Assembly (NCBI RefSeq): GCF_900142395.1
Contig: NZ_FRAS01000012.1
Span: 1-64,000, forward strand
DNA: 64,000 bases
Reading direction: 5' to 3'
Source: Hymenobacter psychrotolerans DSM 18569
Lineage (GTDB): Bacteria > Bacteroidota > Bacteroidia > Cytophagales > Hymenobacteraceae
The first letter of the stretch is position 1. The number at the start of each line of letters is the position of its first letter. A program made the position numbers and the translations under genes. The notes below the pieces were generated by a model that was not told where the DNA came from, did not search any database, and was given only the letters and a program-made list of their open reading frames with translations. Positions 60,116-64,000 of the stretch are shown piece by piece.

Positions 60116-60910
60116 CTATTCGAAAGACGCCAGAAATATCAGACAGAGGATGCAAAGCACGCCACTCAGAAATGCCAGCCTGAACACATACTCAGCAGGT
60201 TGCTTTGGCCAGAGTGCCGCCGCCGCTGCCACGCCCAGCAGGAGCGGCAGCAGCCACACATTGGTATACACGTTGGAAGTGGCGAGGACCGCACCGGCCA
60301 TTTTCCCGGAGTCTACTTTCACTTCCCATACCTGACTGAACCACGGGCTGTGGTATACTACTACCTGGTCGTCGGGCGCCAGGCTGTCTGCTGAGGCGGA
60401 AAACGAAAACTGCTCCGTGTTTATCTGGCAACCATCTTGCTGGCAGCGCATGTGGCTTACGCGCTGCACACTGGCTTCTTCCTGAAAGGCATCGACACAT
60501 AGCAGCAACGCCAGCAAGAGGCCGGCCGCGGCCACCAGCCGCATAAGTGGGGCAAGTCGGGCAAACTCCTGTTTATACTGCGCCGGCTGCGTTGGCACGT
60601 GCCGACGCCGGGCGGCCGGGCGGCCGCGCCGCCGCAGAGCCGGGTCACGGTGTACCGGCGGCACTGGTGCTGCCGGCGGAGCCGTTCCGGTAGCAGGAGC
60701 CGACGTCGGCCGTAAGCCAGCATCGTACTGCTGGCGGCGGGCGGCACTGCTCAGGGTTTCGTAGGCTTCGTTGATGGCCAGATAGCGACGGTGCGCGGCC
60801 GGGTCGGGCGTGCGGTCGGGGTGCGTGAGCAGCACCAGCCGCCGGTACGCCCGCCTGATTTCCTGAGCCGTGGCCTGCTCACTTACTTCCAGCACTTCGT
60901 AGTGGGTCAT
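60116..60910 (-). CDS. J-domain membrane protein
   Basis: 264 residues. The N-terminal J domain (MTHYEVLEVSEQATAQEIRR, AYRRLVLLTHPDRTPDP) has the HPD motif needed to stimulate Hsp70. After a proline/arginine linker comes one helix (about 143-160), an exposed domain with cysteine pair (HMRCQQDGCQ), and two further helices near the end. A membrane-anchored Hsp70 co-chaperone. Its start overlaps the stop of the 60907 gene by 4 bp (ATGA), so they are translationally coupled. Confidence 0.85.
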   Translation of the reverse strand: MTHYEVLEVSEQATAQEIRRAYRRLVLLTHPDRTPDPAAHRRYLAINEAYETLSSAARRQQYDAGLRPTSAPATGTAPPAAPVPPVHRDPALRRRGRPAARRRHVPTQPAQYKQEFARLAPLMRLVAAAGLLLALLLCVDAFQEEASVQRVSHMRCQQDGCQINTEQFSFSASADSLAPDDQVVVYHSPWFSQVWEVKVDSGKMAGAVLATSNVYTNVWLLPLLLGVAAAAALWPKQPAEYVFRLAFLSGVLCILCLIFLASFE

Positions 60911-61338
60911 AGGGCCAGCGTCAGGGCTACTACCGTGGCGGCCTGGTCCTGCACGCGGCGGGTAGCCAGTTCCAGCAGCCGGCGGTTCAGCTCGGAGCGG
61001 TGCTCACGATAATACGCCAGCTCGGCGGCCGTATACAAGCCGCAAATCAGCCCTACTACAGTGTAGCGCAGCTTGGTATTGCGGGTCAGCAGTTCTGCCA
61101 GCAACCGGTGCTGCTCAGTAGCCGAAGCCCCGGCCAGCGCTATATGATGGTCGCGCACGAAATCGGCCACTACGGCCAGCAGCACGTCGTTTTGCAGCTT
61201 TAGCACCGGGCGCAGCGTGTGGTGCAGGAAGTCGGCGGGGGTGGCGTTGCCGGAGGGAGGAAGCACCGCCGGCAACACTGGGCGCAGGGCCAGCAGCGCG
61301 GCATCAGGCCGCCCGGCATCAGAAAGTTCAGCAGACAT
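60907..61338 (-). CDS. Hypothetical helical protein coupled to the J-domain gene
   Basis: 143 residues, no recognised family. Helical with a hydrophobic stretch near 92-110 (YTVVGLICGLYTAAELAYY) and a basic, amphipathic end (RSELNRRLLELATRRVQDQA). The ATGA overlap with the J-domain gene suggests the products work together, perhaps as client or adaptor. Predicted cytosolic or membrane-associated. Confidence 0.6.
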   Translation of the reverse strand: MSAELSDAGRPDAALLALRPVLPAVLPPSGNATPADFLHHTLRPVLKLQNDVLLAVVADFVRDHHIALAGASATEQHRLLAELLTRNTKLRYTVVGLICGLYTAAELAYYREHRSELNRRLLELATRRVQDQAATVVALTLAL

Positions 61339-61364
61339 GGTATGGGAGTTTCAGGAAGTAAATA

Positions 61365-61411
61365 GCATAGAAAAACCCGTCCGGCACAGTGCCAGACGGG
61401 TTTTTCTATGC
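61365..61411. terminator. Terminator of the M36 protease gene
   Basis: GCATAGAAAAACCCGTC pairs with GACGGGTTTTTCTATGC, with a T-run on the minus strand, 23 bp past the stop. Confidence 0.85.
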
Positions 61412-61434
61412 TACTCAACAGAAAGCGGGCAGGC

Positions 61435-64000
61435 TTAGTGCTGCACAGCTACTTTCTTGGTGATAGTGCCTTCCGACGTGGTGATGCGCACCACGTAGAC
61501 ACCGTTTGCCAGCTCGGCGGTGTTCAGCTTCACGCCAGCCTGCTGCAGCGTAGCAGCCGATACCGACGTAGAGCGAACCACCTGGCCCATCAGGGTCAGC
61601 ATTTCCACCGCAACGGCCGATTTGCTGCTCACCTGCGTGCGAACTACTACCTGCTCACGAGCGGGGTTGGGGTATACTTCCAGCAGCTGCTCGTTGAGGC
61701 GCTTGCTGGTGCTGAGCGTCGAGGGCAGCGCGAAACCGGCCGTGTTGTCGGTCACGTTGGTTGCCAGACCCTGAATAGCGTCGAAGCCCATGCCACGACG
61801 GGCGAATGCGCGCCAGATGATGTCTGAGTTGGAAGCACCGTAGAGGATGGAGTCGGCTTTCAGGATGGCGTTGCGGCCATCCAGCATGCCGGGCGTGCAG
61901 GGCTGCAGCTTCATGCCTTCCAGCACGAGGCGCAGGGCCATGTTGTTGCCGCCGGTCAGGGCGCTGAAGTCGGCGTTGTAGCCGTGGCGGGCAATCATGG
62001 CCCAGTTCATGTCCCAGAGGGCCGTGCACCAGATTTCACCTACTGCGTGCGTTTCCGTGTAGCCAGACGTACCCAGGTTGTCGTAGGTCAGGTCGCTGAT
62101 GAGCATGTCGGTGCTGTAGCGCTGTGTACGGATACCGTCGCCGGCAACGGGCTCCGACGAAGCGTACGTCCCGATACCACGGGGCGTAGTACCTACGTCG
62201 CCGGGCTTGGTGGTCATCCACAAGCCGAAGAAGTCGCTCCAGCCTTCACCCATCGTTTCGTAGCCGGAAGTGTTGGGTAGGCAGCTGGAGTTCAGGCGGC
62301 CGCCGGTGAGGCGGGTTGAGATGCCGTGGCCGTACTCGTGCGTGATGATGCCGTTGTCGAAGTCACCGTCGCGGCGGGGCGTAGTGCCGGCCGTGAGCGT
62401 CACGGTCTGGCCGGCCGTGATGGCGGCCAGCAGACGGGTACCGTCTACGTAGTTGATGAACAGCGACGGAATCCGGATGCCGATGGAGTCGGGAGCCGTG
62501 CCGGCCATCGTCACGAGAGCCGTAGAGCCCACAATGCTGTCCATTACCACCACGAGGCGGGCACCGGCATTCTGGGCATTCTTGATTTTAGCCGAGAAGT
62601 TGCAGCTGCCCCGGCGAATGAACGCAATGTTGCCGTTGATAGCCGCGGCATTCACGAAAGGCACGTTGCAGCCGCGCATGGGCTGAGCCGATCCATCGTT
62701 TACGGGAACCAGCGTGCCCGTGATGGGGCCAACTACCGACAGCGAGCGGCCTTGCGCGCCTTCTACGGCATTGAGCGGACCTGCTACCGAAGCCGGGGCC
62801 GTTACCGTCACCGACGTCACCCCCGACCATTCAAACATCTGCATCCGCGGCGCTGAGCCATCGGGAGGAGTTGAGAAGTTGGCGTTGTTTAAGTTAGGAG
62901 CAGTCTTCGCAGCACCATCCTGCGCTTCTGCCAATACCTGGTCATTACCCCCGGGCAGGGCCGTGCCACCTACGGTAGTATAGTTCCTACGCTGAAAATT
63001 GCCAGCCGCCTCCGTGAAGCCTTTGGTAGCCATCACATCGTGCACCACGTTGTTCCAGTAGAACAGATTGGTTACGGCTGCGTCCTTGTTGACTTCCGGC
63101 TGAGCGGTGGTCGTGAAAGGGAAGTCGAAGATTTGCGTGGCACCGCCTTCAGGGCTGGCACCCTTGCGGAAGATATTAGTACCGTCTCTATCCAGATAAG
63201 CAAATACGTTGTTGCCTTTGGTGTTGGTGGAGTCAGCACCGGCCACGCCGTTCACATCGTGCCAGCCGAAGGGCGAGAACGTAGAAGAAGCCGGGTTTAC
63301 GAGCAGCTGACGAGCACCGTGGCTGGGGCTTTCAATCGTAGCCGGGAAAACGTTGTAGGAATTCGGGGCGGTGGTGCGGTTGGCCGTGGTGGGGGCCGGA
63401 GTTGCCAGCACCTGCTGCCAGCCGCGCGTTGCCAGCGCCTTCTGGGTCAGCTCAGCAAACGACACCGGCTCCGATATCGTGTAGTCGTACTTCTCAAGCA
63501 GCTGGCCGCTTTGCGCATCTACGCGCACGTTCCAGTGGTGCTGGGCATCCAGCGGAGCCAGCGTCACGTCCCAGGCCAGGGCCAACTCGCCGCCAGCCAT
63601 GCGCTGATATACCAGCTTCACTGGAATTTTCTCCAGCGAAATACCGCCTTCATTGAACACCATACCAGCGGCTGGCGTACCCTCCTGCTCTACGCTCAGG
63701 GCGCGGGGCGCGGGCATGCTAAGGGCGCGGGCAGCGGCAGCCACTGCCTGCGTAGCCGTGAGGGCAGGTGTGGTAGAGCGTACTCGGGCTGCTACTCCGG
63801 CCACAAAGTTGTGGTGCATGGTTACCACGCGGCCGTTGGCACCTACGTGCACGTTGGCTACGGCATTGTGAATCTCAATGCCCTGATGACGCTGGCGCAG
63901 GTAAACGTGCGTCAGGCCGGTGCTGGCATCCGTATAGTGGCTCGTAACAGCCGGGTTGGCCAAGTCCTGCTCGCTCAGCCCCTGGCGCGAAGCTTTAGTC
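61435..64000 (-). CDS. M36 (fungalysin) metalloprotease with T9SS sorting domain, partial
   Basis: The frame is open past the window edge, so the true start and signal peptide are missing; 854 codons are visible. An FTP-type propeptide (VTMHHNFVAGVAARV; QRMAGGELALAWDVTL) comes first. The catalytic domain has the zinc motif HEYGH in GIITHEYGHGISTRLTGG and the third ligand in ETMGEGWSDFFG. A PA domain (~400-510; NGNIAFIRRGSCNFSAKIKN) is inserted before the zinc motif. The C-terminus LLEVYPNPAREQVVVRTQVS to VYVVRITTSEGTITKKVAVQ is a type A T9SS sorting domain. It is thus a secreted, surface-attached protease. Confidence 0.93.
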   Translation of the reverse strand, partial: TKASRQGLSEQDLANPAVTSHYTDASTGLTHVYLRQRHQGIEIHNAVANVHVGANGRVVTMHHNFVAGVAARVRSTTPALTATQAVAAAARALSMPAPRALSVEQEGTPAAGMVFNEGGISLEKIPVKLVYQRMAGGELALAWDVTLAPLDAQHHWNVRVDAQSGQLLEKYDYTISEPVSFAELTQKALATRGWQQVLATPAPTTANRTTAPNSYNVFPATIESPSHGARQLLVNPASSTFSPFGWHDVNGVAGADSTNTKGNNVFAYLDRDGTNIFRKGASPEGGATQIFDFPFTTTAQPEVNKDAAVTNLFYWNNVVHDVMATKGFTEAAGNFQRRNYTTVGGTALPGGNDQVLAEAQDGAAKTAPNLNNANFSTPPDGSAPRMQMFEWSGVTSVTVTAPASVAGPLNAVEGAQGRSLSVVGPITGTLVPVNDGSAQPMRGCNVPFVNAAAINGNIAFIRRGSCNFSAKIKNAQNAGARLVVVMDSIVGSTALVTMAGTAPDSIGIRIPSLFINYVDGTRLLAAITAGQTVTLTAGTTPRRDGDFDNGIITHEYGHGISTRLTGGRLNSSCLPNTSGYETMGEGWSDFFGLWMTTKPGDVGTTPRGIGTYASSEPVAGDGIRTQRYSTDMLISDLTYDNLGTSGYTETHAVGEIWCTALWDMNWAMIARHGYNADFSALTGGNNMALRLVLEGMKLQPCTPGMLDGRNAILKADSILYGASNSDIIWRAFARRGMGFDAIQGLATNVTDNTAGFALPSTLSTSKRLNEQLLEVYPNPAREQVVVRTQVSSKSAVAVEMLTLMGQVVRSTSVSAATLQQAGVKLNTAELANGVYVVRITTSEGTITKKVAVQH

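Overview
The window comes from a GC-rich member of the Bacteroidota, most likely Hymenobacter or a close relative. Four things point there. Promoters carry the Bacteroidota-type TAnnTTTG box and starts lack Shine-Dalgarno sequences. Two secreted proteins end in type IX secretion (T9SS) sorting domains. There are PorT-like small beta-barrels, a Wzi/RemB-like protein and a carboxypeptidase-like/TonB-plug protein. The genus is an inference from style; no rRNA is present.

Layout. 1-465: right end of an IS982-family element against a heptamer-repeat hairpin. 464-5574: membrane protein, upp with a FemAB/BioF2-like acyltransferase, a 21-bp repeat array, Wzi/RemB-like protein, small crystallin J1-like protein. 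5641-12411: MsbA-like exporter, three small membrane proteins, gmhA, ComM/YifB ATPase, tRNA-Lys, pyrD. 12425-19158: DUF2306-like protein, PagL-like lipid A deacylase, then six tandem PorT-like outer-membrane beta-barrel paralogues. 19244-31940: M20 dipeptidase, HTH regulator with a striking palindromic operator candidate, plsY, an 1828-residue exported protein, prmA, a broken OmpA lipoprotein, a DUF6150 protein, tpiA. 31989-38107: TspO-like protein, T9SS cargo protein, uvrA with a repeat-derived in-frame insertion. 38335-42806: AT-rich orphan, second 21-bp array with a helical 225-residue protein, Arr rifampin ADP-ribosyltransferase, ABC ATPase. 43104-48678: MG2-like/TonB-plug protein, amidohydrolase, second helical 225-residue protein with the third 21-bp array. 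48976-50877: AT-rich island with DUF262 and HEPN-like genes. 50892-64000: mfd, DUF457 protein, NYN/cold-shock protein, thioesterase, GNAT, YajQ, TerC, J-domain pair, and a fungalysin M36 protease cut by the window edge.

Most interesting signals. (1) Three intergenic arrays with a 21-bp period. Two have a direct half and an inverted half joined with identical geometry. Two end about 86-90 bp upstream of genes that are both exactly 225 codons and encode similar-looking all-helical proteins, suggesting a repeated array-plus-protein unit. (2) The low-GC DUF262 + HEPN pair, a likely defence or toxin module. (3) Six TGCAACA/TGTTGCA sites, four in a 53-bp perfect palindrome, upstream of an HTH gene. 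(4) Heptamer-repeat hairpins, one of them inside uvrA and translated. (5) An OmpA lipoprotein gene with an amber codon and an A9 frameshift.
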